64,000 bases of DNA from Bacillota bacterium. Its GTDB lineage: Bacteria > Bacillota > Clostridia > Oscillospirales > Ruminococcaceae. Positions 1-9,363 of the stretch are shown here, in pieces. The DNA lies in assembly GCA_023418925.1 (NCBI GenBank), contig JAEZYS010000003.1, forward strand, positions 248,001 through 312,000, written 5' to 3'. Below the pieces are notes generated by a model, which saw nothing but the letters and a program-made list of their open reading frames with translations, had not been told where the DNA came from and did not search any database. Position 1 is the stretch's first letter; the number at the start of each line of letters is the position of its first letter. Both the position numbers and the translations under genes were made by a program.

Positions 1-264
1 CTTATTTCAATATTCAGCAAAAATACTATTTTGTCAACTGTTTTTTCATTTTTAGCAGCAATCGGCTTGATAACGCTAAATGACAAGGCGAGTAATATAT
101 TTAATCCCGTAGGATTGCTTACAATAAGGAACTATATATCGCAGCTTGAATGTAGTAATATTTTTGGTATTCCTGTGCTATCTCTATTTATTAATTTATT
201 ATGCGGTGCAATATTAATTATTATATTACTGCTCCTTAATAAAAAACTGGCTTTTAGGAGGTAG
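1..264 (+). CDS. C-terminal end of a membrane protein, cut by the window edge
   Basis: The reading frame is open from the first base, so the real start lies outside the window. What remains is about 87 residues with two hydrophobic stretches, the second ending in a short basic tail (LLLLNKKLAFRR). This is typical of the last membrane segments of an ABC-2 type permease, but the fragment is too short to name a family. The next gene starts 2 bases after its stop, and the ribosome-binding site of that gene (aggagg) lies inside the last codons, so the two are translationally coupled. The permease role is an inference. Confidence 0.55.
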   Translation, partial: LISIFSKNTILSTVFSFLAAIGLITLNDKASNIFNPVGLLTIRNYISQLECSNIFGIPVLSLFINLLCGAILIIILLLLNKKLAFRR

Positions 265-266
265 AC

Positions 267-2318
267 ATGTTAAATTATGAATTTAAAAAGCTAATGATAA
301 AAAATTATGGCTTGATATTAATTTTATTGTTATTAATTATTAAAATATTAATCAGTTTAAACTCCATACCCGTGCAAAAATTCAACAATAATACAACAGA
401 AAAATATTATTCTCAATATATGTCTGTTCTTGAAGGTAAATTTACTCAGGAAAAAGAAAACTTTATATTAAATGAAAAAGCTATTATAGCAGATGCAAAA
501 ACAAAGGAAGCAGATTTGAGTAATAAATTAATTAATGGATTTTTCAACAATGATGATGAATTTGTAGATGAATATAATCTCCTTGTTCCTGATCTTGAAA
601 AACAAGATGCGTTTGATTTAATTTATGAAAAATATCAAGCCGTATTACAAAACAAGGATAGCATATATTTCATGTCTGAAGAAATACCGTTTTTACAAAA
701 GGATTACCCCGACATTTTGCTCCTTATTTTAATAATTATTCTTACCGCTGTATTATTATTAAGTGAAGAAAATACTAACATGATTTTATTTATTAAAACT
801 TGCAAGAATGGAAAAGCAAAGTCATTTTCATCTAAAATACTATTGCTGACGTACATATTAACAATAGTCTGGTTTGTATTTACACTAATAGATTTTTTTA
901 TAATACTTAAATTTAACGGGATAGCTGTTTTGAACTATCCTATTCAAAGTCTGTCATATTATAGCACAAGCAATCATAATATTAATTTTCTCAGTTTATT
1001 CTTGCTCATTAATATCATCAAGCTTTGCGGATATTTTATGGTTATGGGATTTGTTATAATAATAGCTTTTGCAACAAAAAAGCCTTTGTTTACTGTATTT
1101 ATTCCATCGGCAATTATACTTCTGCAACAATTTTTATTTTCAAGTAAAAACTATGGATACTATCTTCCTACAGGCTTGTTAATAGCGGTAGGTTATTTTA
1201 AGGGAGATGAATTTCAAACTTCTTTTTTAGGTGATAATACAAACAATATAAAAATACTTTTTTCTGAAGTTCCCACAGCTATTTTAATAATAAACATAAT
1301 AATAGCGATAATTATATTTTCTATAGCTATTATTATGGGAGTTTATAGATATAACACAACGTTGAAATGCAAGAAATTGAAATGCGTTATAGCTATTATA
1401 GGGGTATTACTTATTTTCTCTGGATGTAATAATACAAAACAAATTGAAAAAGTTAATTATAATTATAACGAAATATTTTGTTTACAGCAAAATGATAAAT
1501 ACTACTTTGCTATTGAACCGGAGCTTAGATGTGTTAATAAAAATACCTATGAAGAATTTAATATTTTAAGAAATCCTTTTGAAACAGAAGAGGCTTTTTC
1601 AACTTGTATTTATAAAGATGAATTATATTTTCTTAATAACATGAATAACAGTTTTATAATAAAATCTATTTCTTTAAAAGATTTTTCAGAAAAACAGATT
1701 TTATCACAAAGCATAGATACTAAATATTCTTTTCTCGGGCTTACTGCAAATAATGATATTACATTAAATGAAGCTGTGCATGGCTTTTTTGTTGATGATA
1801 ATAATATCTATTTATTAGGCACTCCCTCAAATTATTTATATTCATATAATAGAAAAAGTAAGGAAATAACTTGTATTATAGATGAAAAGATTTATAGTAA
1901 TTTAATTTCATTTGACGGAAATAAAATTTATTATGTCAATTCTGAATTATTGCTTAAAAGTTATGATTTAAAAAGCAAAGTTACTGCGCAGATTTCTAAA
2001 AAATTAATAAAATCCTTATCTATTTCAGACAACTATCTTTATTATTCGGATAAAGATGGCACTTACAGATACAATATCTGCAATTCAATGGAAGAAAAAA
2101 TAAATGAGTATTACGCTACTTTTATATCTGTTGACAATGATAATATTTTCTATACTAATAAGGACAGAATATTATACCGCTATAATATTAATACAAAAAA
2201 GTGTTCTGAGTTTTGTTCAGAATGGATTGTATATTTTTGCTGTTTGACTAATACTAATAAAATTTATATTCAGACTTTTAAAGAAGATAAGTATGATATT
2301 AAGGTTTTGGAGTATTAA
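267..2318 (+). CDS. Large membrane protein with a propeller-like C-terminal half
   Basis: The protein has 683 residues. The N-terminal half has an initial membrane segment, an extracellular-looking charged stretch (about residues 40-140), then five or so hydrophobic segments up to about residue 390, as in ABC-2 permeases. The last segment runs into a lipobox-like LLIFSGCNN. The C-terminal 290 residues are soluble and rich in short Tyr/Asn repeats (for example YLYSYNRKSK, YHYSDKDGTYRYN-like blocks), resembling DUF5050-type beta-propellers that sense or bind. The start ATG follows taggaggtagac. It is probably co-transcribed with the preceding permease fragment. No function can be assigned. The permease-plus-lipoprotein-like fusion is unusual. 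Confidence 0.6.
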   Translation: MLNYEFKKLMIKNYGLILILLLLIIKILISLNSIPVQKFNNNTTEKYYSQYMSVLEGKFTQEKENFILNEKAIIADAKTKEADLSNKLINGFFNNDDEFVDEYNLLVPDLEKQDAFDLIYEKYQAVLQNKDSIYFMSEEIPFLQKDYPDILLLILIIILTAVLLLSEENTNMILFIKTCKNGKAKSFSSKILLLTYILTIVWFVFTLIDFFIILKFNGIAVLNYPIQSLSYYSTSNHNINFLSLFLLINIIKLCGYFMVMGFVIIIAFATKKPLFTVFIPSAIILLQQFLFSSKNYGYYLPTGLLIAVGYFKGDEFQTSFLGDNTNNIKILFSEVPTAILIINIIIAIIIFSIAIIMGVYRYNTTLKCKKLKCVIAIIGVLLIFSGCNNTKQIEKVNYNYNEIFCLQQNDKYYFAIEPELRCVNKNTYEEFNILRNPFETEEAFSTCIYKDELYFLNNMNNSFIIKSISLKDFSEKQILSQSIDTKYSFLGLTANNDITLNEAVHGFFVDDNNIYLLGTPSNYLYSYNRKSKEITCIIDEKIYSNLISFDGNKIYYVNSELLLKSYDLKSKVTAQISKKLIKSLSISDNYLYYSDKDGTYRYNICNSMEEKINEYYATFISVDNDNIFYTNKDRILYRYNINTKKCSEFCSEWIVYFCCLTNTNKIYIQTFKEDKYDIKVLEY

Positions 2319-2384
2319 TTGAACTTGTTATAAAAGTGAACTGTTTTATTAAAAGCAGAGTTATGTAATAAATGCAACATATTC

Positions 2385-3188
2385 TTATTTAATAATATCG
2401 TCTTTGGTATCATCATTGTTTCCATTTAAAATTGTCTTGTCAATCTGAACAATTGACATTATGCTTTCAATTATTGTTGGAGGAACATTATTAATAAAAT
2501 CTGCTGAAATACCAACCCTAACGGAAGTATGCGGTTGAATTGGATTGCTCATAATCTGACTTGATAAAGTATAACTGTTTTCATTGTTTTGTGACATATT
2601 AGCATTCCAAAGATCGGTAATAACAAAATTAGTGGCAAATGATAATTTCCAAGCTTCAAGTACAATATCTGATTCATTATTTATCTCTATGTACCCTGTA
2701 AATCCGTTTTCCCATTGCTCATTTACTGCTAACTGAACACTATATCCATCAGTGACATTAACTCTCTTCGAGCAAAGTTCAAAAGCACCGGGAGTTATAA
2801 GATTATTACCTTTAAGTGTATAACCAAAATTAACACTTGCATTTGGCAGTATCTCATAGTTATAACCAGCATTCTTTATGATATAGTTTGTCCCCTTACT
2901 GTCAAATACTATTCCGCTCCAGGCGTTTAAAATTTCTCCGCCTGCGTCATAACCTAGTGCCCAGTTATATATAGGCTCAGTGCCAGTATTAGTGAGTTTA
3001 ACTTCAATGTTTTGATATCCATCCCATTCGCTAACAACATTGTATTCAACTCTATAAGTATCATAATTTAAAACAGTAATTCCTGTTTCTGCATTGGCTG
3101 GAATAGACATAACTGTTGTCATTAACATTAATGTTGCAATTAAACTTGCAACGTTCCTTTTTACATTATCCAATATTTTTATATACAT
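2385..3188 (-). CDS. Secreted protein with two family-2-like cellulose-binding modules
   Basis: The protein has 267 residues. A signal peptide ends near residue 33 (MSIPANA, an AxA-type site). Two repeats of about 100 residues follow. Each starts with a Tyr/Val-rich strand containing W (VVSEWDGYQ; VNEQWENGFTG), then N-x-W and an I-x-P/LPNASV strand, the layout of bacterial CBM2 domains that bind cellulose or xylan by surface tryptophans. There is no catalytic domain. It probably acts outside the cell in substrate attachment. The start ATG follows gaggggat. The CBM2 call is family recognition by eye; other immunoglobulin-like binding folds remain possible. Confidence 0.65.
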   Translation of the reverse strand: MYIKILDNVKRNVASLIATLMLMTTVMSIPANAETGITVLNYDTYRVEYNVVSEWDGYQNIEVKLTNTGTEPIYNWALGYDAGGEILNAWSGIVFDSKGTNYIIKNAGYNYEILPNASVNFGYTLKGNNLITPGAFELCSKRVNVTDGYSVQLAVNEQWENGFTGYIEINNESDIVLEAWKLSFATNFVITDLWNANMSQNNENSYTLSSQIMSNPIQPHTSVRVGISADFINNVPPTIIESIMSIVQIDKTILNGNNDDTKDDIIK

Positions 3189-3230
3189 TTTAATCCCCTC
3201 TGTTAATTTATATTATATATGTCTATACAT

Positions 3231-3959
3231 TTATGGAATATTAGGAAAGATAGAATATATTTTTCTTAATATTTCTCCTGAATAAGGGTCGGAAATATCA
3301 GAGTCATAGTTAGAACCCATACACATTAATAACATAAACTCCTTTTCACCTTTTTCATTATTCCTTACTCCGTAGTATTTATAATGACCAATATCCTCCG
3401 GAATTGGGGTTTGTTCTTGTTTTATTGAGGATGATTTAACCAATAATAGCTTTTTGTAGTATTCCAAAAGTTCATCCTTAGAAATTGAACCTAAATCTTC
3501 TTCATTTACTACATAAGAACTGTAACAATACTCGAACTCAACTTCAGTACAAGTTGCCTCTTTTAGTCTGTCATAAACATCAGGAAGTTCATATATTTCA
3601 TCAGGAGCACTTGTTCTGAAATCGTACATTTTAACTTCACCAGTATTAGTTATGTAATACCCCCAAATATTAGTATTATCATTATTGTGGGAAAACACAA
3701 AAACAATTTCGGGTATATCCTGAGCAAGAGCATTCAATTCTTCTTCTGAATGAGTAGCAAAAGTTGTTTCTTCCGTTGTAGTCTGCTCCGTTGTTTCAAT
3801 AACTGTTGTGGATACTTCAGTTGTTGTCTGTGTGCTTGAAGCAGTAGTCTCCTCCGTCTGAAATTCTTCAGTCTGATTACATGCAGATAATACTGTTACA
3901 CATAACAAAGCCGACATGATTAAAGCTGCAATACAATGAACTTTTCTTTTAAAGCACAT
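3231..3959 (-). CDS. Lipoprotein with Thr/Glu-rich linker
   Basis: The protein has 242 residues. A basic, hydrophobic leader ends in a lipobox (VLSAC, Cys near residue 26), so it should be lipidated and held on the outer face of the membrane. Residues about 30-68 are a low-complexity Thr/Glu/Ser linker, common in secreted proteins of ruminococci. The remaining globular part has no motif I recognise. The start ATG follows atggaggtaaaaag. It lies upstream of the cellulose-binding protein on the same strand, with only 42 bases between them, so the two may be co-transcribed. Confidence 0.6.
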   Translation of the reverse strand: MCFKRKVHCIAALIMSALLCVTVLSACNQTEEFQTEETTASSTQTTTEVSTTVIETTEQTTTEETTFATHSEEELNALAQDIPEIVFVFSHNNDNTNIWGYYITNTGEVKMYDFRTSAPDEIYELPDVYDRLKEATCTEVEFEYCYSSYVVNEEDLGSISKDELLEYYKKLLLVKSSSIKQEQTPIPEDIGHYKYYGVRNNEKGEKEFMLLMCMGSNYDSDISDPYSGEILRKIYSIFPNIP

Positions 3960-4300
3960 CTTTTTACCTCCATAACAAAAAATAATATTTATATTGTAAC
4001 ATTATTGTAATTAAATTTCAATTATTTACTAAAAAAATTATATTATTATTACGTCTTACTTCATATTTCTTGCTGAGAAATAAGCAGAACCAACAATTAA
4101 GTACGTTCTGCTATAATATTTTTAAGTCTATGGGGCAATGTGTCGATGTTTTATTTTATCATATCACTTGACTGATAAAAACATTATGTAATTGCATAAT
4201 TATATTATGTGGGTTTTATCTTAGCTTCGCTGACGTTGACACTTATTTTTAACAAGCTTTAAACCTTAGATAATAAACAAAAAACTTATTGCATCACACA

Positions 4301-4331
4301 AAAGGACCGACTTTGTAGTCAGTCCTTTTAT
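4301..4331. terminator. Hairpin terminator
   Basis: An 11-bp inverted repeat (aaaggaccgac / gtcagtccttt, with one mismatch) encloses a 6-base loop. It has a short T run after it and an A run before it, so it could end transcripts from either side. Confidence 0.5.
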
Positions 4332-4390
4332 ACTATATAAAAGTTGAATTTAAAATAGAGAGTAAATAATTAACATGAGCGTGATTATCA

Positions 4391-4428
4391 GTTAAAAAAA
4401 TCAAAACACACGGTTTTGATTTTTTAAC
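4391..4428 (-). terminator. Terminator after the MobV remnant
   Basis: A long AT-rich hairpin (gttaaaaaaatcaaaac / gttttgattttttaac) lies just downstream of the minus-strand gene ending at 4438. It would give a U-rich 3' stem on that strand. Confidence 0.5.
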
Positions 4429-4437
4429 TTCATTTAC

Positions 4438-4746
4438 TTATTCTGAATAATCAATTTTGTTAAGTCTGATATTATCATTCCTCGTTCTGTTAAATTCCAA
4501 CTTCAATCTAACCCCAGGATCGTGATCAGGCAATCCAAGATAATTTCCTGGCACTTGAAAGGCTGTACACATTATTTTTCTGCCATCATCCAGGTCAACA
4601 AAAGCGTGAATATTTCTTTTTTTGCCCCACCTTTTTATAATCAGTGTGCCTTCGAATACACCTTCTTTCTCATTTAAGGTATATTCACTTGAGTCAAAAC
4701 CTGACTCATTATTTTGATGTTTTGATAAAGCTCTTATATTGTTCAT
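4438..4746 (-). CDS. Small hypothetical protein downstream of the relaxase remnant
   Basis: The protein has 102 residues. It is charged, with beta-rich blocks (EGTLIIKRWGKKR and a C-terminal RLKLEFNRTRND) and no membrane segment or signal peptide. I do not recognise the family. It starts 14 bases after the relaxase pseudogene, and a weak agagga precedes the ATG. The position suggests it travelled with the mobilizable element. The compact shape could suit a nucleic-acid binding barrel, but that is a guess. Confidence 0.45.
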   Translation of the reverse strand: MNNIRALSKHQNNESGFDSSEYTLNEKEGVFEGTLIIKRWGKKRNIHAFVDLDDGRKIMCTAFQVPGNYLGLPDHDPGVRLKLEFNRTRNDNIRLNKIDYSE

Positions 4747-4760
4747 AGTAGTCCTCTTTT

Positions 4761-5908
4761 CTATCGTTGAGTTTTATTATCTTCGCTATCTTTTTCAATA
4801 ACATCTCTTAAGATCTCATTTTGTTTGCTATTTTCAAAAGATTTCACGCTTTGGATTTCAATCCCATATAGGACACTAAGTTTTTTCTGTATGTATTCTA
4901 TAATACTTTGTATCAATTTACTTACAAAATCAGGCAGCTTTACACTTTTAAGTATGTTAAGTGCTCCTCCAATAGCTAATAAAGCATCTTTTCCTTCTGT
5001 CATCTTGTTGCTGATATCTGAGTTTAAGTTATTTAGCTCGTCTATTTTGGATGATTGTTCAGCTATAAGAATTTCTTTTGAGCTGACTTCAGTTGACACA
5101 TATTTTTCAATCTTTTCTGTAAGCGTAACTTTTTTAGCAGCTTGATAACCAAGTCTCAGTTTACTATTTAGATAATCATTTGCGTTGTTATAACCCTTTT
5201 TCAAATCTGAAATATTGTTAATTACTTGCTCGCATGGAGCAGATGCTAATAATCCAATTGCGAATTTTATATTTGAATTTTCTTGAGTTACTTTAGAATA
5301 TTGCTCTTGTAGGTAACTATAGTTTTCATGCAATGATTTATAATCTGAGTTAAGTCTGATTTGCTCAGTATATTTTTTTGCAGCTCTCGCTTTTTCGAAA
5401 TCTGCTTCTTCTATTTTTTCTGAAAGTTCATTTTTCATTTGCTGTAAATTATTCTGTTCACTTTTTATGATCTGTTTATCATTTTCAAGCTTTTCTGACA
5501 GTTTAGTGAGATCTTTTTCAATCAGTACGAGAGATTTTTTCTGCTACTTTAATTTATGAAGCTCATCCTCTGAAACGTAATATTTATCCGTTAGTGGGAT
5601 TTTGCCTGCATTAATATCTGATGAATCAGCCAGGACTTTTTTATCAGACAATTCTCCTAACTCTGAACTAAGTTCATTAATCTTTTCCTTGTATTGCTTG
5701 TACTCATCAACGCAGAAACTATACCCACGTGACTTTTGTGGTTCTGAAATTTCTAATCCATGTTGGCAACATATTTTTTCAAGAATATCTCTTTCAGACT
5801 ACCTCCATTTGCTTATTGCATCAATACCAGTATAGCCTTGCTCTTTAAGAGCCCGTGCAAGCCCATTCTGAGTGTCTACACCCCGAGAATAAGCTTTAGC
5901 GGACGCCA
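4761..5908 (-). pseudogene. mobV: MobV (Mob/Pre) relaxase, 5'-truncated with two amber stops
   Basis: One frame reads through this interval with TAG codons at 5799-5801 and 5544-5546. It holds the part of MobV plasmid relaxases that follows the catalytic domain: ARALKEQGYTGIDAISKW, then HGLEISEPQKSRGYSF, then a long coiled coil to the C-terminus. The N-terminal relaxase domain with its catalytic residues is missing. The frame meets, head-on, the truncated restriction gene near 5900. MobV nicks plasmid or mobile-element DNA at oriT to start transfer. This copy cannot do so. The last 225 residues (4761-5438) stay open but are only coiled coil. Confidence 0.75.
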
Positions 5909-5988
5909 AAAAGGATATAAAAAAGCCAAAATGCGGGGATCTTATTGATTACGTCCTCGATAATACTCATCTGACATATAAATATGTC

Positions 5989-6936
5989 TTGGTAAATGCT
6001 CTCGCAGCAAAGGCAACCGACCCAAGTATAAATGCGCTTTGTCTTCAGAAGAAATCTAAACTGCCTGGCTCATATGATGCAAGAACGATATGCCACAAGG
6101 TGCTTGTACAATTTGAAATGACAGAACTCGGAAAGGCTCTTGGCGGCTCCAATGAGCCATTCCTCAATAAACCCGCCAGGTTCACGGAACTTAGTAAAAC
6201 AAATGCCGTAAGGCGTGGCAACGATCAATCTATCTTAAACGCATTGTGCGACGAGCTTCCAAAGATAACCACTGCAAACGAGGCTTACGCTGGGCTTGTG
6301 TATGCGATGAAGAAGCTGCTTGTTATTAAAGAAGAGAGAGCGAAAATTACCGCATTTGATTACTCCTCGCTAAACGGTGATGCGGCAAAACTTGCAATTT
6401 TCATTGACAGGTTACTGAATGAGAATTTCGAGGGCGAAGCACTTACTTTGTCTATAGCTGGGTTGTACGAATTATATATGGATAGTGTTGCAGACGATTA
6501 TCTTGTTGAAGTGCATCCTGTTAACCAAAGCGGTGCGTCAAGTAAGGAAGTTAGTGATCTCGATATTTACAAAGATGAGGAATTATTAATCGCTAACGAA
6601 CTGAAAGACAAGCCTTTCACTGAACAAGATATCCGTCATGCGGCTGACAAAGTAATAGTAGCCGAGAAAAGGCATATGCACTTTATTGTCGGGCGACACG
6701 GTGGCTGCAACAACGACGAAATCCGTCTGTGTGTTTCAGAATACCTATCCAAGGGATTTATCATCAACGTTGTTCCGGTCGATTTTTTCGTTCTGACTTT
6801 AATTGGATTGATAGGTGGAGACATTGATATCGATCATTTCATGAAATTTGTTCTGGAAACCGCAATTGAAACGAAGTTCAAAGAAGAAACGGTCGCATTT
6901 ATCCGTCAAATCGCAAATGAGCAGTTTAATGACTAA
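5989..6936 (+). CDS. SacI-like type II restriction endonuclease, truncated at its 5' end
   Basis: From the TTG at 5989 there are 315 residues, but the frame is open back to 5893. The extra residues (GDLIDYVLDNTHLTYKYV) fit the family, so the original start was lost at the junction with the MobV remnant. The sequence GGSNEPFLNKPARFTELS and the block VHPVNQSGASSKE resemble the SacI restriction endonuclease family. The PD-(D/E)XK core is visible as DLDIYKDEELL followed by NELKDK (about residues 187-204). A functional enzyme would cut DNA at a specific short site. No partner methyltransferase adjoins it. Whether the truncated protein is made is uncertain. The family call is from memory. Confidence 0.55.
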   Translation: MVNALAAKATDPSINALCLQKKSKLPGSYDARTICHKVLVQFEMTELGKALGGSNEPFLNKPARFTELSKTNAVRRGNDQSILNALCDELPKITTANEAYAGLVYAMKKLLVIKEERAKITAFDYSSLNGDAAKLAIFIDRLLNENFEGEALTLSIAGLYELYMDSVADDYLVEVHPVNQSGASSKEVSDLDIYKDEELLIANELKDKPFTEQDIRHAADKVIVAEKRHMHFIVGRHGGCNNDEIRLCVSEYLSKGFIINVVPVDFFVLTLIGLIGGDIDIDHFMKFVLETAIETKFKEETVAFIRQIANEQFND

Positions 6937-6953
6937 ACATGGGGAGGTTATAT

Positions 6954-7625
6954 TTGAAGCCATCAACCAATGAAATAACATACAAAACTGACTCGCTTGA
7001 AATTCAAGCCTTGTGTAAAGCCGACGCAAGGCTGGCGCTTGTTATAAAACATTATGGTGATCTATCCTATACACCTCACCCCGACCCGTTCGCGCACACT
7101 GTGGAGAACATTATAGGGCAAATGCTATCAAACAAAGCTGCTGATGCTATAGCCACGCGGTTATATAAATTGTGTGGTGGCGAGCTGACACTCGCCTCGA
7201 TTCTCCGGCTCGATATACCGTCACTAAGGAGCATCGGCATTTCAGGGCAAAAAGCGGAGTATATCATGTTAATGGCAGAGCTTCTACACGATAAGCCTGA
7301 TTTTTTTGATACGCTGGTGCATTTGCCAGATATAGAGGTAATCAAGAAACTCACCGCTCTCCGAGGGATAGGGCCATGGTCGGCTAAGATGTATCTTATT
7401 TTCGTGTTGAACCGACTTGACGTACTTCCATATGAAGATGGTGCCTTTCTTCAATCTTATAAATGGTTATATGAGACAGACAACGTGAAATCGCCTTCTA
7501 TAATCGAACGGTGTGAGATGTGGAAGCCGTATTCTTCTCTTGCTGCAAGGTACCTTTATCGAGCCTTAGATTCAGGTATGACTCGGAATACCGACCTGAG
7601 AATTGCGCTTGATGAACTTTCATAA
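6954..7625 (+). CDS. AlkA-like DNA glycosylase (HhH-GPD)
   Basis: The protein has about 223 residues. The helix-hairpin-helix is LTALRGIGPWSAKMYLIF, followed by the Asp expected at the catalytic position (LPYEDGAF), as in 3-methyladenine glycosylase II. The enzyme would remove damaged or mispaired bases from DNA. A TTG start at 6954 is preferred because ggggagg lies 6 bases before it; the ATG at 6939 has no such site. It follows the restriction gene closely. Glycosylases beside restriction systems can repair T:G mispairs from deaminated 5-methylcytosine, so a role in repair linked to a lost cytosine methyltransferase is an inference. Confidence 0.75.
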   Translation: MKPSTNEITYKTDSLEIQALCKADARLALVIKHYGDLSYTPHPDPFAHTVENIIGQMLSNKAADAIATRLYKLCGGELTLASILRLDIPSLRSIGISGQKAEYIMLMAELLHDKPDFFDTLVHLPDIEVIKKLTALRGIGPWSAKMYLIFVLNRLDVLPYEDGAFLQSYKWLYETDNVKSPSIIERCEMWKPYSSLAARYLYRALDSGMTRNTDLRIALDELS

Positions 7626-7639
7626 GGGAGAAAAATAAA

Positions 7640-7684
7640 ATGACAAAACAATTTGCCATGTATGCTGAATATTTGAGTGGCTGA
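7640..7684 (+). CDS. 14-codon ORF, peptide or remnant
   Basis: An ATG at 7640 preceded by agggagaaaaataaa opens MTKQFAMYAEYLSG and then a stop. The ribosome-binding site is good, and the peptide sits between two genes of one operon. It may be the stump of a deleted gene, for example a methyltransferase partner of the restriction enzyme, or a leader for the next gene. Nothing else supports expression. Confidence 0.25.
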   Translation: MTKQFAMYAEYLSG

Positions 7685-7704
7685 CTCGGAAAAGAGGAGA
7701 GAAA

Positions 7705-9297
7705 ATGGATATCCGTGAAATCGAAAGCATTATTGATAATTTGCATAAGAATCACCTGGCTTTTTCAGGAACGAAAGAACAGGTGACATATGAATTGTTG
7801 TCTGCTTTTGAAGACTTATGCTCCCTTGCGGTAATGGGCAGCATGTTGAATCCATTGGCTCTTAGAAAGATAACAAATTACATGGATGCTCTAAACCAGG
7901 CATTATATTGGGTTGAAAAAAGTGACTTGCCCACTGCAACCATGCAAATTGCTACGGACATTTCAGAAGAGAGATACAATCAGTGTGTTTCCCTTCTTAC
8001 TGATTATGCGTATCCGTACTCAGTGATATGTAGTGGCTATATATCATTTTCAAGGAAACGGTTAGTAGCCAAAGTTGATGACAAAACAGTTACTTTTGAT
8101 TTTCCTGCGGAATACAATAATTCTGCGTGGAGCGATATTCTTCGAGAAGCAAGTCAGCCTACACTCGATAATTTTATGAACGGCATTAATCCGATGAAGA
8201 TAGCACAGGCTAATGAAGAATTGCAAAGGAGAATTCGCATTGAGGATGGGTGTGTGTGTTACGAATTAACAAAAGATATAACTGATTCATTTCTTGAAAT
8301 TGCAAATGAACAATGGAATTCTACAAAAACTTTGCCCGACTCATGGAAGTTTGACCGATTTACCTTAGATGACTATCGGCGAGTGTGGACATGTATCGCA
8401 GCGCTTTGCTATATACATTTTTTCAGCTGTATTACGATAAAAGACCCGCTATTCAGATTGAGAAATAGCATAATAATTCTGCCGATGAATAGTATAGTAG
8501 ACTATATTGTTTCAACAAGTGGGCTGGAAAAAGAAGGGGTTGAGAGTATTATGAGATACATTACTTTTGAACCGTCCAAGCGTAATGTAGATATCATGTA
8601 TCAGCCGCTAACCGTGCTTAGCAAAGAAGTGGCGATCATAGCCCCCATGTTATTTATTGGTTCCTGTCCGGAACGGAATCTACTTGCTGTAGTAAATTCA
8701 AAAATTGATTTAGAACATTCAAAAGAGGTAAATGATTTAGAAGGTTTGATGGTACAGGAAATCGAGGTCGCTATCCCTCATGCAACTACTTTAAAACTTG
8801 CAAAGAATAAAAACCTTGGTGGGCGTTTGCCTGATGTAGATTTTGGGCTGTTGGATACAGCATCTAACGCTGCATTACTATGTGAACTTAAGTGGTTTGC
8901 TGCCGCAGATTCCTCAAAAGAGGTCTATGCCCGAGAAGATGAGATTACTCGTGGCTGTGAACAATCTGAATCAATTATGACGTATGCCATGAGTGATCGG
9001 GAACGCTTTATTAAGCAGGTATTTGACGTTGACGATGGTGCCAACATTGATTTGTTTTGTTGTGTGGTTGCAAAGCATAATATTAGAACTCAGCATAAAT
9101 ATATTCCTGTAATTGACTTGAAAAAGCTCAAGGAATTGTTTTCGAGCAAACCAATTAACAGTGTGTTCCATGCTATCCGCAACCACGAATACGAGGAACC
9201 CTTGCCTGAGGATGCATCCATAACACATCAAGCTATAAAGTATGGAGGGTTTACTTTCAAAATACCTGCAATTTGTTTCGAGTCAATGCCTTTATAA
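7705..9297 (+). CDS. Unrecognised 530-residue protein with a nuclease-like motif
   Basis: The start ATG follows agaggagagaaa. The N-terminal 350 residues are mostly helical with no recognised domain. Around residues 355-400 there is Q-E-I-E, then GGRLPDVDFGLLD, then LLCELKWF, a spacing of D...ExK that fits a PD-(D/E)XK nuclease core. The gene ends a plus-strand cluster with a restriction endonuclease and a DNA glycosylase, so a defence role is likely by association. There is no membrane segment or signal. It could also be a DNA-binding repair protein. The 255-bp repeat starts 66 bases downstream. Confidence 0.5.
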   Translation: MDIREIESIIDNLHKNHLAFSGTKEQVTYELLSAFEDLCSLAVMGSMLNPLALRKITNYMDALNQALYWVEKSDLPTATMQIATDISEERYNQCVSLLTDYAYPYSVICSGYISFSRKRLVAKVDDKTVTFDFPAEYNNSAWSDILREASQPTLDNFMNGINPMKIAQANEELQRRIRIEDGCVCYELTKDITDSFLEIANEQWNSTKTLPDSWKFDRFTLDDYRRVWTCIAALCYIHFFSCITIKDPLFRLRNSIIILPMNSIVDYIVSTSGLEKEGVESIMRYITFEPSKRNVDIMYQPLTVLSKEVAIIAPMLFIGSCPERNLLAVVNSKIDLEHSKEVNDLEGLMVQEIEVAIPHATTLKLAKNKNLGGRLPDVDFGLLDTASNAALLCELKWFAAADSSKEVYAREDEITRGCEQSESIMTYAMSDRERFIKQVFDVDDGANIDLFCCVVAKHNIRTQHKYIPVIDLKKLKELFSSKPINSVFHAIRNHEYEEPLPEDASITHQAIKYGGFTFKIPAICFESMPL

Positions 9298-9363
9298 AAT
9301 GGCGATAGATAATAGAAATAGTAACTGTAATAAACATATATTGAGGGTGAAGCCTTTATCACT

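Larger units (their letters stand above)
3960..4437. other. Gene-free AT-rich stretch with three hairpins
   Basis: I see no credible coding sequence in these 478 bases. They hold an inverted repeat at 4083-4112 (agcagaac / gttctgct), a terminator-like hairpin at 4301-4328 and a second at 4391-4428. The stretch marks the change from AT-rich host DNA to the mobilizable-element remnant. Confidence 0.6.

Noticed and set aside
5544..5801. Amber recoding in the MobV gene
   Set aside because: Both stops are TAG and could have been CAG, which looks like recoding. But the gene also lost its catalytic N-terminus, so simple decay explains it.
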